From: Candidatus Culexarchaeum yellowstonense | GTDB taxonomy: Archaea; Thermoproteota; Methanomethylicia; Culexarchaeales; Culexarchaeaceae | Length of the DNA: 64,000 nt | Reading direction: 5' to 3' | NCBI GenBank assembly: GCA_024707015.1 | Contig: JANGFR010000002.1 | Span: 138,007-202,006 of the forward strand | Position numbers and translations under genes: made by a program | Part shown: positions 1 to 8,270 of the stretch, one piece after another | How the letters are laid out: the number at the start of each line of letters is the position of its first letter | Numbering within the stretch: position 1 is the stretch's first letter | The notes under the pieces: model-generated | Databases searched by the model: none | Told to the model about the DNA's origin: nothing | Seen by the model: only the letters and a program-made list of their open reading frames with translations

Positions 1-1248
1 GGATCTGTGGGGATAGCTGGAGTGCAAACTGGAATATACCCATTTGAAAGCCCTGGGGGATGGAGAATTATAGGTAGAACCCCCCTGAGACTATTCAATC
101 CCAATAAGGATCCCCCAACACTATTCAAGATTGGGGATTACGTTAAATTCAAACCGATAAGTAGAGAAGCCTATGAGAAGATGCTGGAAGCAGAATGGGC
201 TGATGTGGGGAAGTTGAAGATAGAGGGTGAACCCATACTTAGGGTTGAAGCAGCTGGACCTGGAGTATCCATACAGGATTTGGGGAGGGAGGGATATAGG
301 AAGTATGGGGTGCCGGTGTCAGGAGCATTAGATAAGGAATCATTCATAATTGCAAACATGATAGTTGGAAATGAAATCAATGATGCATGTATAGAGATAT
401 TTCAAAGTAGCTTTGAAGCTACAGCCTTACAAGACATTATAATATCGATTTGTGGAGCTAAAGTTGATGGGGAAATAGATGGAGAACCCTTAGAGAATTG
501 TAAAGCAATACCTGTTAGGAGGGGGTGCAAAATCACAATTAACGGATTGAGGGGTGGAATGGTGGCATACATGGCGATCGCTGGAGGGATAAATGAGCCA
601 ATAATACTTGGAAGCAGATCATACTACACTACAGCTGGGATTGGTAGGATTTTAAGTGAAAACTCCATAATAACAACTGCAAAGAATAGGTTCAACGAGT
701 TGATAGATGTATGCCCATCCATGAATATTGATTGGAATAGGGAGGTTAAGGATGAATTTAGGGTGATAATTGGACCACATATAAAACATTTCACAGAAGA
801 GATGATGAATGAATTTTTAAGCATGAAATTCACGGTAACGAGCAATTTGAATAGGATGGGATATAGGTTGGAAAGGGGGGAGGAGGCTAAACTTAGGGGT
901 GTAGGGAGACTTCTAAGCTGTGGAACAATACCAGGAGCAATACAAGTTCCGGGGGATGGAAATCCAATAGTTTTAATGGCCGATGCACAGACCACCGGCG
1001 GATACGCCATAATTGGGAAAATAATTTCACCAGACCTATATGCATTCTCACAAGTTGAACCTGGAAGAAAAGTGAAGTTCAAACAGGTTAGCCTAAGTGA
1101 AGCATTGAAGATATTGGAGGAAAAAGTTAAGATGTATGATGATTTGAGGAGGAAGATTCAAGAGAAGGTGCGGGAATTTGGAGGGAAGTATAAGCATTGG
1201 ACTGTGAAGTTCCAGGGAAAAATATATGATTGTTGGGTTAAGATGTGA
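1..1248 (+). CDS. 5-oxoprolinase subunit B/C fusion (PxpB-PxpC, KipI-KipA), 5' truncated
   Basis: The frame is open to the left edge, so the true start lies outside the window. About the first 60 residues resemble the C-terminal end of PxpB/KipI (IESPGGW-like FESPGGWRIIGRTPL, then IGDYVKF). From about residue 75 the chain continues as PxpC/KipA (VEAAGPGVSIQDLGREGY, later PGAIQVPGDGNPIVLMADAQ), the cyclophilin-like carboxyltransferase fold. A C-terminal tail of about 50 charged residues follows. PxpA, PxpB and PxpC together hydrolyse 5-oxoproline to glutamate with ATP, in the cytoplasm. Here B and C are one polypeptide, as in urea amidolyase-like proteins. PxpA would be expected upstream, which is inference. 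Confidence 0.85.
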   Translation, partial: GSVGIAGVQTGIYPFESPGGWRIIGRTPLRLFNPNKDPPTLFKIGDYVKFKPISREAYEKMLEAEWADVGKLKIEGEPILRVEAAGPGVSIQDLGREGYRKYGVPVSGALDKESFIIANMIVGNEINDACIEIFQSSFEATALQDIIISICGAKVDGEIDGEPLENCKAIPVRRGCKITINGLRGGMVAYMAIAGGINEPIILGSRSYYTTAGIGRILSENSIITTAKNRFNELIDVCPSMNIDWNREVKDEFRVIIGPHIKHFTEEMMNEFLSMKFTVTSNLNRMGYRLERGEEAKLRGVGRLLSCGTIPGAIQVPGDGNPIVLMADAQTTGGYAIIGKIISPDLYAFSQVEPGRKVKFKQVSLSEALKILEEKVKMYDDLRRKIQEKVREFGGKYKHWTVKFQGKIYDCWVKM

Positions 1249-1274
1249 CGCCTTCCTTTCTATTTGGCATAAAC

Positions 1275-2543
1275 TCATTTCTTACTTCTCAAATTCATCA
1301 ATATCTCCTTAGCTTTATCAATTCTTATCGTTTGAAGCCTAACCATCTCAGAAGCCACCTTATCTATTTCATCACCCACAGCTCCAGCCATTATGGCTAT
1401 ATTCCTAGCATGAAGCTTCATGTGACCACGCTGAATACCCTCATATGCAAGAGCCCTTAAAGCTGCAAAGTTTTGTGCAAGACCAACAGCACCCATAACT
1501 TCAGCAAGCTCAGATGCAGATTTAACACCCAAAATTTTTAGGGATATCTTTGCCAGTGGATTGCTCCTAGTGGCTCCACCCACTATCCCAACAGCCATGG
1601 GCACTTCCAACCATCCAATCAAATCCCCATTCTCATCCATCTCCCAAACTGATAATGGCTTATATGTGCCACTCCTACAAGCATATGCATGCGCTCCAGC
1701 CTCCAAAGCTCTAGTATCATTACCAGTTGCTAAGGCCACAGCCACTATACCATTCATGATGCCCTTATTATGGGTTGCAGCTCTATACGGATCTGAAGCT
1801 GCAAACTGATATGCATAAACTATTCCTTCAACCAGATCCTCACCAATAACATCCTTTGGAACCTTGCAGTAAGCTCTAACTAGACGCCTATCAGCCAGAT
1901 TAGAGAGTATCCTCAAGTACACTTTGCCACCAGTAATCTTTTCAATATATGGAGCTATAGCCTCAGCCATAGTGTTAACGGCATTGGCTCCCATAGCATC
2001 CCTAACATCCACGAATAAATGCACGATTATCATGGGGCCTACAGGGGACTGTATGAGTCTAACCTCCAAATCCCTTGCGCCACCACCAAGACTCACCAAA
2101 ACCGGATCTTTCTCATTAGCTAACTTCAGAATTTCATCCTTATGAGACAATATTTGGAACATAGCTTTATGTGGGGATACCACATTAACCAATTGAATTT
2201 GGCCAATCATTATTGGCTGAGTGCTATTTGCAAATATTCCGCCGCCATCACGCATGATCCTAGCAGCATTACTTGCAGCTGCAACCACAGACGGCTCTTC
2301 AATGACCATGGGAATAATGTAATCCCTACCATTAATCAAGAAGTTCACTGCAATTCCAAATGGTAGCTCGAAGGTCCCAATAACATTCTCAATCATCTTA
2401 TCAGCCAAATCCACAGACAATCTACCACACTTAGAAATCAAAGCAACTTCATCATCAGTTAAACCAGCAAAATCCTTAACAAACTTCAGCCTCTCACTAA
2501 TGGACATCTTATAGAAGCCCGAAACCCTTGAGCTTCTAGACAA
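1275..2543 (-). CDS. mvaA: Hydroxymethylglutaryl-CoA reductase, class II
   Basis: Converts HMG-CoA and mevalonate, the key step toward archaeal isoprenoid lipids. The sequence follows the class II (Pseudomonas mevalonii) type: ENVIGTFELPFG at about 52-63, catalytic Glu83 in EEPSVVAAAS, DAMGAN cofactor motif at 182-187, catalytic Lys260 in THNKGIMNG, Asp276 in GNDTRA and His374 in QRGHMKLHAR. The start is TTG at 2543; the first 25 residues (SRVSGFYKMS) align with the usual class II N terminus, so the internal ATG 12 codons later would truncate it. The class is often called degradative, but archaea with only this class use it for synthesis. It is convergent with the oxoprolinase gene and divergent from etfB. 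Confidence 0.95.
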   Translation of the reverse strand: MSRSSRVSGFYKMSISERLKFVKDFAGLTDDEVALISKCGRLSVDLADKMIENVIGTFELPFGIAVNFLINGRDYIIPMVIEEPSVVAAASNAARIMRDGGGIFANSTQPIMIGQIQLVNVVSPHKAMFQILSHKDEILKLANEKDPVLVSLGGGARDLEVRLIQSPVGPMIIVHLFVDVRDAMGANAVNTMAEAIAPYIEKITGGKVYLRILSNLADRRLVRAYCKVPKDVIGEDLVEGIVYAYQFAASDPYRAATHNKGIMNGIVAVALATGNDTRALEAGAHAYACRSGTYKPLSVWEMDENGDLIGWLEVPMAVGIVGGATRSNPLAKISLKILGVKSASELAEVMGAVGLAQNFAALRALAYEGIQRGHMKLHARNIAIMAGAVGDEIDKVASEMVRLQTIRIDKAKEILMNLRSKK

Positions 2544-2608
2544 AACTCAACACCCATAGAAGGTATGAAGAACTTATAGCATTAAAGGTTTTCCCAACGA
2601 AAAATAGC

Positions 2609-2618
2609 ATTAAATACT
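2609..2618 (+). promoter_or_regulatory. Likely TATA box for etfBA
   Basis: The element CATTAAATAC lies 24-28 bases before the ATG at 2637, so transcription would start near 2637 and leave about 15 bases before the preferred ATG at 2652. An 11-base direct repeat (ATAGCATTAAA) occurs at 2576-2586 and 2604-2614, the second copy overlapping this element. Confidence 0.5.
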
Positions 2619-2651
2619 GATGGAATACTATATGAAATGAGGGTTAAGCGT

Positions 2652-3422
2652 ATGGAGATAGCCGTATGCATAAAACAAGCATTGGATGTATCCCAACTAA
2701 AGGTGGATCCTAAAACCCTCGAACCATTAATACATGTAACACCAATGAAGATGAGCGATATAGATAGAAATGCATTGGAAGAAGCACTAAGGATAAGGGA
2801 GAAACATGGTGGAAAGGTGACTGCAATAAGCGTTGGAGGAGATAAAGCTAAGGAGGTTTTAAGGGAAGCCATAGCCATGGGTGTAGACAACGCCATACAC
2901 ATATTAAACGACATTGGCGAAGTTGATGAGCATATAGTTTCAGAGGCATTAGCTGAAACTTTAAAGGTTAAAGGACCATTCCAAATAATACTCTTTGGTG
3001 AAATGTCCATAGACAAATATACAGCACAAGTAGGAGTTAGAGTTGCTGAGAAACTTGGAATCCCATGCATAACATACGCTAGAAGCATAAGCATAGATGG
3101 AGGGGAGGTTATAGCTGAAAGGGATCTAGAAGATAGAATTGAAATAGTTAAAGCCAAAATGCCAGCGACAATAACGGTGACTAGGGAAATAAACACACCT
3201 AGACTACCACAATTAATAGCTATACTTAGAGCTGCAAAGAAACCTATAGAAACACTAAATCTAAGCCAATTAAAAGTGGACCTTAAACCAAAACTTAAAA
3301 CATTAAGCGTAATGGGGGTTGAAGTTAAAAGGAAGGGGGTGGTGATAAAGGATCTACCAGTGGATAAAGCGGTAGACGAACTAATCAACAATCTAATTAG
3401 GGAGGGGGTTATAAAGAGGTGA
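2652..3422 (+). CDS. etfB: Electron transfer flavoprotein beta subunit
   Basis: Beta subunit of the ETF heterodimer that accepts electrons from acyl-CoA dehydrogenases or related flavoenzymes. The family pattern is clear: MEIAVCIKQALD at the start, the AMP/FAD region GVDNAIHI, then the conserved core DKYTAQVGVRVAEKLGIPCITYA and the C-terminal TITVTREINTPRLP signature. I prefer ATG 2652 because the family begins at this point and GAGGG at 2639-2643 gives 8-base spacing; an in-frame ATG at 2637 is possible. The etfA start follows within 6 bases, so the two are one operon. The nearest plausible electron donor is the acyl-CoA dehydrogenase at 12154-13437. Confidence 0.93.
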   Translation: MEIAVCIKQALDVSQLKVDPKTLEPLIHVTPMKMSDIDRNALEEALRIREKHGGKVTAISVGGDKAKEVLREAIAMGVDNAIHILNDIGEVDEHIVSEALAETLKVKGPFQIILFGEMSIDKYTAQVGVRVAEKLGIPCITYARSISIDGGEVIAERDLEDRIEIVKAKMPATITVTREINTPRLPQLIAILRAAKKPIETLNLSQLKVDLKPKLKTLSVMGVEVKRKGVVIKDLPVDKAVDELINNLIREGVIKR

Positions 3423-3427
3423 AAAAC

Positions 3428-4354
3428 ATGCATGCAACAATATTCTCAGAATCCCCCGAAGCATTAATAGAAATATCCACAAAATTAAGGGAAACCCTAA
3501 CAGCAGACTTAAGAATAGATGGAATAACAAAGGTGGAAGTGAGAAATCCAGGAGATTACGGTATAGACAAGCTACACATAGTGAAGGATTTGAAGAGCAT
3601 GTATGAAGCTGAGGCAATTATAGGGAAGGTTGCCAAGGAATCCAGTTCAAAACTTATAATTCTAGAATCAAACAAGAATAACAGGGAGATAGCTGCAAGA
3701 ATAGCTGCAAAACTAAATGCAGGATACATAGCTGACTGCATAGATTTAAGATTGGACTCCGACGGGGGTATAGTTGCCAACAGAATGATTTACGCTTCTA
3801 AAGCCATTGAAACCATAAAATCGATGTCAGACGTAACAATCATGACTATGCCCAGAAGAATTACAGAGCCTAAAGCCCAATGGAAAATAAAATGCGAAAT
3901 AGTTTATGAAGATACCCCAAAAGTTAAAGCTAAAACAACAATAATTGATGCGAAGAGGAAGGAGCTAAGTGCAATTCCGCTGGAAGCTGCTGAAGTCATA
4001 GTGTCTGTGGGTAGAGGATTTAAGAGGAAGGAAGATTGCAAAATGGCTGAGGAATTGGCGAAAATACTTGGTGGAGTAGTATCATGCAGTAGGCCAGTAG
4101 CAGCAGACTTAAAATGGTTTAACGAGTGGGTTGGCCTCTCAGGACATAAAGTCAGCCCAAAACTATACATCGCCATTGGAATTTCAGGTGCAATACAGCA
4201 TCTAGCTGGAATACAGGGGGCAAAAGTAGTTGTTGCAATAAATAAGGATGCAGAAGCGCCAATGATAAAATCCGCTGATTACGGTGTGGTCGCAGACCTC
4301 TACGAATTCATACCAAAACTCATAGAGAAACTTAAAGCTACTGGTGCAAAGTAA
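3428..4354 (+). CDS. etfA: Electron transfer flavoprotein alpha subunit
   Basis: The C-terminal FAD domain is diagnostic: SVGRGF, then SRPVAADLKWF, VGLSGHKVSPKLYIAIGISG, AIQHLAGIQGAKVVVAIN and DYGVVADLYEFIPKL. About 309 residues is the usual length. A strong ribosome site GAGGTGA at 3416-3422, embedded in the end of etfB, lies 5 bases before ATG 3428 and decides that start over an overlapping GTG at 3419. Together with EtfB it carries FAD plus AMP, or two flavins in bifurcating types. The sequence alone does not show which type this is. It lies directly before hdrA, which suggests that ETF feeds an Hdr-like complex. Confidence 0.94.
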   Translation: MHATIFSESPEALIEISTKLRETLTADLRIDGITKVEVRNPGDYGIDKLHIVKDLKSMYEAEAIIGKVAKESSSKLIILESNKNNREIAARIAAKLNAGYIADCIDLRLDSDGGIVANRMIYASKAIETIKSMSDVTIMTMPRRITEPKAQWKIKCEIVYEDTPKVKAKTTIIDAKRKELSAIPLEAAEVIVSVGRGFKRKEDCKMAEELAKILGGVVSCSRPVAADLKWFNEWVGLSGHKVSPKLYIAIGISGAIQHLAGIQGAKVVVAINKDAEAPMIKSADYGVVADLYEFIPKLIEKLKATGAK

Positions 4355-4369
4355 AATCCAAAAATCTTT

Positions 4370-4377
4370 TTTAAATA
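4370..4377 (+). promoter_or_regulatory. TATA box for hdrA, next to a T-run that may end etfBA transcripts
   Basis: TTTAAATA sits about 25 bases before a predicted start of transcription near 4400. A run of six T (4367-4372) directly after etfA overlaps it and could act as an archaeal U-rich terminator for etfBA. The compact arrangement makes the two signals share bases. Confidence 0.5.
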
Positions 4378-4410
4378 TTCCATGAAATACTGTATTCGTG
4401 GTTGAGTGAA

Positions 4411-6366
4411 ATGGTTAAAGTTGGAGTCTACATATGCCACTGCGGTAAGAATATTGCCGGAGTAGTTGACGTCAAGAGGGTTGTGGAGGAAGTTAGGAAA
4501 TTAAATGAAGTTTCAGTGGCTAAAGATTACATGTTCATGTGCTCTAAGACAGGTCAGCAATTAATAATTGATGATATAAAGGCTGGAAGGGTGGATAGGG
4601 TTGTTGTGGCGGCATGCTCACCAACAATGCATGAAGAAACATTCATGAGGGCATTGGAGGAAGCGGGACTTAACAGATTCATGTTTGAAATGGCAAACAT
4701 TAGGGAGCAAGATTCATGGGTTCACTACAACGATCCAGAAGCTGCAACTGAGAAGGCAATAGACATAGTTAATGCAGCTGTGAAGAGGGTTTCAAAGTAT
4801 GAGCCGTTTGAAAGGGGGAAACTACCCGTAGTTAAAAGGGCTTTGATTATAGGTGGGGGGATAGCTGGAATTAGAGCTGCACTAGACATAGCCGATGCAG
4901 GTATAGAGGTGTATTTAGTGGAGAAATCTCCATCCATAGGGGGTAAGATGGCGCAATTGGATAAAACATTCCCCACACTGGATTGCTCACTATGCATACT
5001 CACACCACTAATGAATGAAGTTTCAAAGCATAGAAACATAAAATTACTAACAAACTCGGAGGTTGTGGATGTTGGGGGGCGGGTTGGATCATTCCAAGTG
5101 AAGATTAAGAGAAGGGCAAGATACGTTGACATTAACAAATGCGTTGCATGTGGAATGTGTAATGAGAAGTGCCCAGTAAGTGGAATACCAGATGAATACA
5201 ATTGTGGTTTGAATGGTAGGAGGGCGATATATAAGCCATATCCCCAAGCAATACCAAATGCATACATAATAGATCCGAACCATTGCTTAAAGATAACTAG
5301 AGGAATATGTGGAGTATGTGAGAGAGTCTGCCCAGCTAAAGCCATAAACTTCAATGATAAAGATGTGGAAGTAGATGTGGATGTTGGAGCAATAATAATT
5401 GCAACTGGATATGAACTTATGAATCCAAAGGAGCTGGTGGAGTATGATTATGGAAAGTTTAAGGACATCGTGACTGGATTGGAGTTCGAGAGAATATACT
5501 CGGCGGAGGGGCCGACCAAGGGGAAGATAGTTAAGTTGAGTGATGGAAAGGAACCCAGGGAAGTAGCAATAGTATTATGTGCAGGATCTAGGGATGAGAG
5601 GCATCTACCATACTGTTGCAATGTGGGATGTATGGCTGGACTAAAACATGCATACTACATTGCATCATCAAACCCTGAAATAAAGACATACATATTCTAC
5701 ACGGACATAAGGACTTACGGCAAAGGATACGAGGAATTCTATAGGAGAATTAGGGAATTGGGCAATGTACACTTCATTAGGGGAAAGCCCATGGAAGTTA
5801 GATTTGAAGATGGAAAGTTGACATTCGAAGTTTTCGACATGAATTTGAATGAGTTATATAAGTTTAGGGTTGACATGATTATACTTGAAACTGGACTCAT
5901 ACCAAACCAATCCTCCATAGATCTCGCATCTAAACTTAAGATCCCAAGGGGTGTTGATGGATTCCTCTTAGAGGCGCATCCAAAGCTTAGGCCTGTGAGT
6001 GCACCATCACGTGGAATATACATATGTGGATGTGCACAAGGATTGAAGGATATACCATCAAGTATAGCTCAAGCATCCGCAGCAGCTGCCGAAGCAATAA
6101 AACTGCTAATTAAAGATGAAATTGAAGCTGAACCATACATTGCAGAGGTTGATGAAAGTAAATGTAGTGGATGCGGAATATGTGCATCGGTATGCCCATA
6201 TAAAGCGATAAAAATGAATATTGAGAAGAAGGTGGCTGAAGTGAATGTTGGAGCATGCATGGGATGTGGAATTTGCGCATCTGCATGCCCATCAAAAGCC
6301 ATAAAACAAAGGAGATTCACAGATGAATCGATAATTGCAACAATAGATGCCATACTAGCTAAATGA
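4411..6366 (+). CDS. hdrA: Heterodisulfide reductase subunit A-like iron-sulfur flavoprotein
   Basis: HdrA is the FAD-containing electron-bifurcating hub of Hdr complexes. Seen here: N-terminal VGVYICHCGKNIAG, FAD-binding GGGIAGIRAALDIADAG at about 148-164, DCSLCILTP at 191-199, ferredoxin motifs CVACGMCNEKCP (244-255) and CGVCERVCP (300-308), and C-terminal CSGCGICASVCP and CMGCGICASACP. At the non-ferredoxin cluster, Cys390, Cys402 and Cys407 are kept, but the position of the third methanogen ligand is Gly406, while Cys403 is extra. About 651 residues is typical. Start ATG 4411 is chosen over TTG 4402. Partners HdrC/HdrB are convergent just downstream. Whether the substrate is CoM-S-S-CoB or another disulfide or electron carrier is not decided by the sequence. 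Confidence 0.93.
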   Translation: MVKVGVYICHCGKNIAGVVDVKRVVEEVRKLNEVSVAKDYMFMCSKTGQQLIIDDIKAGRVDRVVVAACSPTMHEETFMRALEEAGLNRFMFEMANIREQDSWVHYNDPEAATEKAIDIVNAAVKRVSKYEPFERGKLPVVKRALIIGGGIAGIRAALDIADAGIEVYLVEKSPSIGGKMAQLDKTFPTLDCSLCILTPLMNEVSKHRNIKLLTNSEVVDVGGRVGSFQVKIKRRARYVDINKCVACGMCNEKCPVSGIPDEYNCGLNGRRAIYKPYPQAIPNAYIIDPNHCLKITRGICGVCERVCPAKAINFNDKDVEVDVDVGAIIIATGYELMNPKELVEYDYGKFKDIVTGLEFERIYSAEGPTKGKIVKLSDGKEPREVAIVLCAGSRDERHLPYCCNVGCMAGLKHAYYIASSNPEIKTYIFYTDIRTYGKGYEEFYRRIRELGNVHFIRGKPMEVRFEDGKLTFEVFDMNLNELYKFRVDMIILETGLIPNQSSIDLASKLKIPRGVDGFLLEAHPKLRPVSAPSRGIYICGCAQGLKDIPSSIAQASAAAAEAIKLLIKDEIEAEPYIAEVDESKCSGCGICASVCPYKAIKMNIEKKVAEVNVGACMGCGICASACPSKAIKQRRFTDESIIATIDAILAK

Positions 6367-6372
6367 GGAGAG

Positions 6373-7230
6373 TTAAATTCCAAATTTACCCATAAGCAAA
6401 TTGACTGGAGACTTATTTAAGTTGAGAGCCACATCCCTTGGACTTAAACCAATAGCCAACCCAAGCAGCTGCGTATAGTATAATATGGGAATCTCCCCCT
6501 TAAACCCTGAAACTTTACATGCTTCCTCATAATTTTTATCCATCATCACACCACCATGAGGACACGCTATTACAATGCCATCAGTTTTCGATGCAAGTTT
6601 AAGTCTACTCCCAGCCAAAGTCAACCCCGTATTGGCATTAGTGTTGTATATTGCCCATCCACAACAATCCAAGCATAACTCAACATCAGCTCCAAGAATT
6701 TTAACGAGATCCATAAGCATATGTGGCTCATGGGAATCGTCAGGGCGACCAATATCATTAGGCCTAAAATAGAGACATCCTGGATGTATTGAGAATTTGA
6801 AGCCCTTAAACCCCCTCTTAACGCTACTCCTCAATTTCTCAAGCCCAATATCCTCATATAGCAATTGAATTATGTGCTTGAAATTCAAATCACCCTTATA
6901 CTTCAACCCCTCCCTTGCAAGTAAACTGTTAACCCAAGACCTTAAAGCTTCATCTTCATCGAGAAGCTTCTTCACATATGTTAATGATTCATGACACCAA
7001 TTGCAGAGAAGTATGCATGGCTTACCATAACCCTCAAGAACAGACATCAATCGTGCTGACAAGTATACCCAACCATAGGAGTTAACACTCCTAAGTGGCA
7101 GACCACAACAATTAACATTTTCAGCATAACTGAAATCCACATTTAAACTCTTCAATACATTCACAGCTGAAAGCTCATATTGATACTGATCAGTGGAGCT
7201 TAAACAGCCTGGGTAAAGTATGTATTCCAA
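6373..7230 (-). CDS. hdrB: Heterodisulfide reductase subunit B-like CCG-domain protein
   Basis: HdrB carries the catalytic non-cubane clusters, each usually held by a five-Cys CCG motif. The first motif is complete: Cys9, Cys41-Cys42, Cys76, Cys79 (YPGCL, NCCGLP, CNWC). The second keeps Cys152, Cys189-Cys190 and Cys223, but the last ligand position reads CPHG (Gly226) instead of CPxC. The start is TTG 7230: MEYILYPGCL matches the family start, and AGAGGGGTG at 7246-7238 gives a 7-base spacing. The longer frame from ATG 7263 overlaps hdrC and is less likely. The TTG follows the hdrC stop by two bases, so translation is coupled. It ends 6 bases from the convergent hdrA stop. Confidence 0.9.
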   Translation of the reverse strand: MEYILYPGCLSSTDQYQYELSAVNVLKSLNVDFSYAENVNCCGLPLRSVNSYGWVYLSARLMSVLEGYGKPCILLCNWCHESLTYVKKLLDEDEALRSWVNSLLAREGLKYKGDLNFKHIIQLLYEDIGLEKLRSSVKRGFKGFKFSIHPGCLYFRPNDIGRPDDSHEPHMLMDLVKILGADVELCLDCCGWAIYNTNANTGLTLAGSRLKLASKTDGIVIACPHGGVMMDKNYEEACKVSGFKGEIPILYYTQLLGLAIGLSPRDVALNLNKSPVNLLMGKFGI

Positions 7231-7232
7231 TG

Positions 7233-7751
7233 CTACACACCCCTCTGAAATGCATCCATACAATTGGCTTGAAAAACATCCACATTCTTGGGGCCACTAA
7301 GTTGTGGTAGGCTGAGCTTCGATCGATCATAGGTTAAACCATCAGAACCTACAACTCCAATAGCATCCTGTATAAACCCGGATTCCAAAACCTTTGAAAG
7401 CATATTTGAATACGCATCTGGAACGCTTCCACCCTCAATTATGCTGAGATTCCTAAGTACAATGAATATCTCAGATGGATTAACCTTCTGTGGGCATGTA
7501 TCCCTACACTTCTGACATTGAGTGCAAGCCCAAATAACATCAGACTTCAAAAGTTCAGGTACTAAGCCAAGTCTAACCATATCCACAACCCTATGCGGGA
7601 AGTTCTCCATCAAAAACATAACGGTGCAACCACTAGTGCATTTACCACACTGTAAACATGCAAATGGATCCATAATTGAGGGGAAATTTTTGAGCCTCCT
7701 AACAAGCTCAACATTAGCCTTCTCAGATAAAACAGTCACATCAGCCCACAA
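7233..7751 (-). CDS. hdrC: Heterodisulfide reductase subunit C-like ferredoxin protein
   Basis: HdrC passes electrons between HdrA and HdrB through two [4Fe-4S] clusters. Both motifs are complete: CLQCGKCTSGC (about residues 33-43) and CTQCQKCRDTCP (about 76-87), separated by the usual helical stretch with PHRVVDMVRLGL. About 172 residues is normal. The start is taken as TTG 7751, which sits about 25 bases after a TATA box, giving a leaderless transcript; a GTG at 7739 is an alternative. It forms an operon with hdrB and is the first gene of it. Confidence 0.9.
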   Translation of the reverse strand: MWADVTVLSEKANVELVRRLKNFPSIMDPFACLQCGKCTSGCTVMFLMENFPHRVVDMVRLGLVPELLKSDVIWACTQCQKCRDTCPQKVNPSEIFIVLRNLSIIEGGSVPDAYSNMLSKVLESGFIQDAIGVVGSDGLTYDRSKLSLPQLSGPKNVDVFQANCMDAFQRGV

Positions 7752-7769
7752 GCCAGTTACCCCAAACCA

Positions 7770-7780
7770 GTTTTATAATG
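7770..7780 (-). promoter_or_regulatory. TATA box for hdrCB
   Basis: On the minus strand CATTATAAAAC lies about 25 bases before TTG 7751. It is part of a short inverted repeat TATAAT-GGG-ATTATA at 7774-7788. Confidence 0.5.
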
Positions 7781-7806
7781 GGATTATATTTAAGGTTGAT
7801 TGTGAG

Positions 7807-8229
7807 CTAAATCCAAGCTAATGGATCTACAAATCCAAGTAAATATGATATGAGGTATGCAAACATGTTAACCATCAATAGTAAACTTATAGTGCCCCCA
7901 AAATCCAGTTTACCCCTAAGAAGAGTGTATCCATATAATGGCACCTCCACTATCAAGTTGGAGCCTATATATAGCACTATGAACAACCCTAGAAATGCCA
8001 TTACACTGGAAAAGTATAGGTAGAGTAGAGTATAGCTAAAATATGTGGATACAACATTCATAACCATACATAGGAAGCCAGAGGACACTAGGGATATTGC
8101 TAGAACGCTAACTATGAATTTAAGGTTCCTTGCAAGCTTTCCGAGGAAGAATTGTAGAGAAAGCTCCTTAACAATCAAATTCAATATGAATATGTACATG
8201 AACCTGTACAGCAAGCCAAGATAATCCAA
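7807..8229 (-). CDS. Hypothetical membrane protein, about four helices
   Basis: A 140-residue hydrophobic protein that I do not recognise. Hydrophobic stretches lie at about 8-28, 38-60, 65-92 and 112-132, separated by short charged loops (KLARNLK, RGKLDFGG). No catalytic motif is visible. A palindromic AT-rich element ATGTTT-TT-AAACAT at 8246-8259 lies about 25 bases before the ATG and could be its TATA region, giving a leaderless transcript. It sits between comB and hdrC on the same strand, but spacing and its own promoter signal argue that it is a separate unit. Function unknown. Confidence 0.6.
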   Translation of the reverse strand: MDYLGLLYRFMYIFILNLIVKELSLQFFLGKLARNLKFIVSVLAISLVSSGFLCMVMNVVSTYFSYTLLYLYFSSVMAFLGLFIVLYIGSNLIVEVPLYGYTLLRGKLDFGGTISLLLMVNMFAYLISYLLGFVDPLAWI

Positions 8230-8270
8230 ACCAGGTCACAAATATATGTTTTTAAACATGAATATGAAGC

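Noticed and set aside
1275-2543. HMG-CoA reductase as a sign of mevalonate degradation
   Set aside because: Class II enzymes are the biosynthetic enzyme in several archaea, and no mevalonate-catabolic partner genes are seen here.
2576-2614. 11-base direct repeat upstream of etfB as an operator
   Set aside because: Simple AT-rich words in a promoter region; one copy overlaps the TATA box. Too weak for a separate finding.
2582-3433. Minus-strand frame of 283 codons opposite etfB
   Set aside because: Antisense to a well-recognised EtfB with matching family motifs; no independent support.
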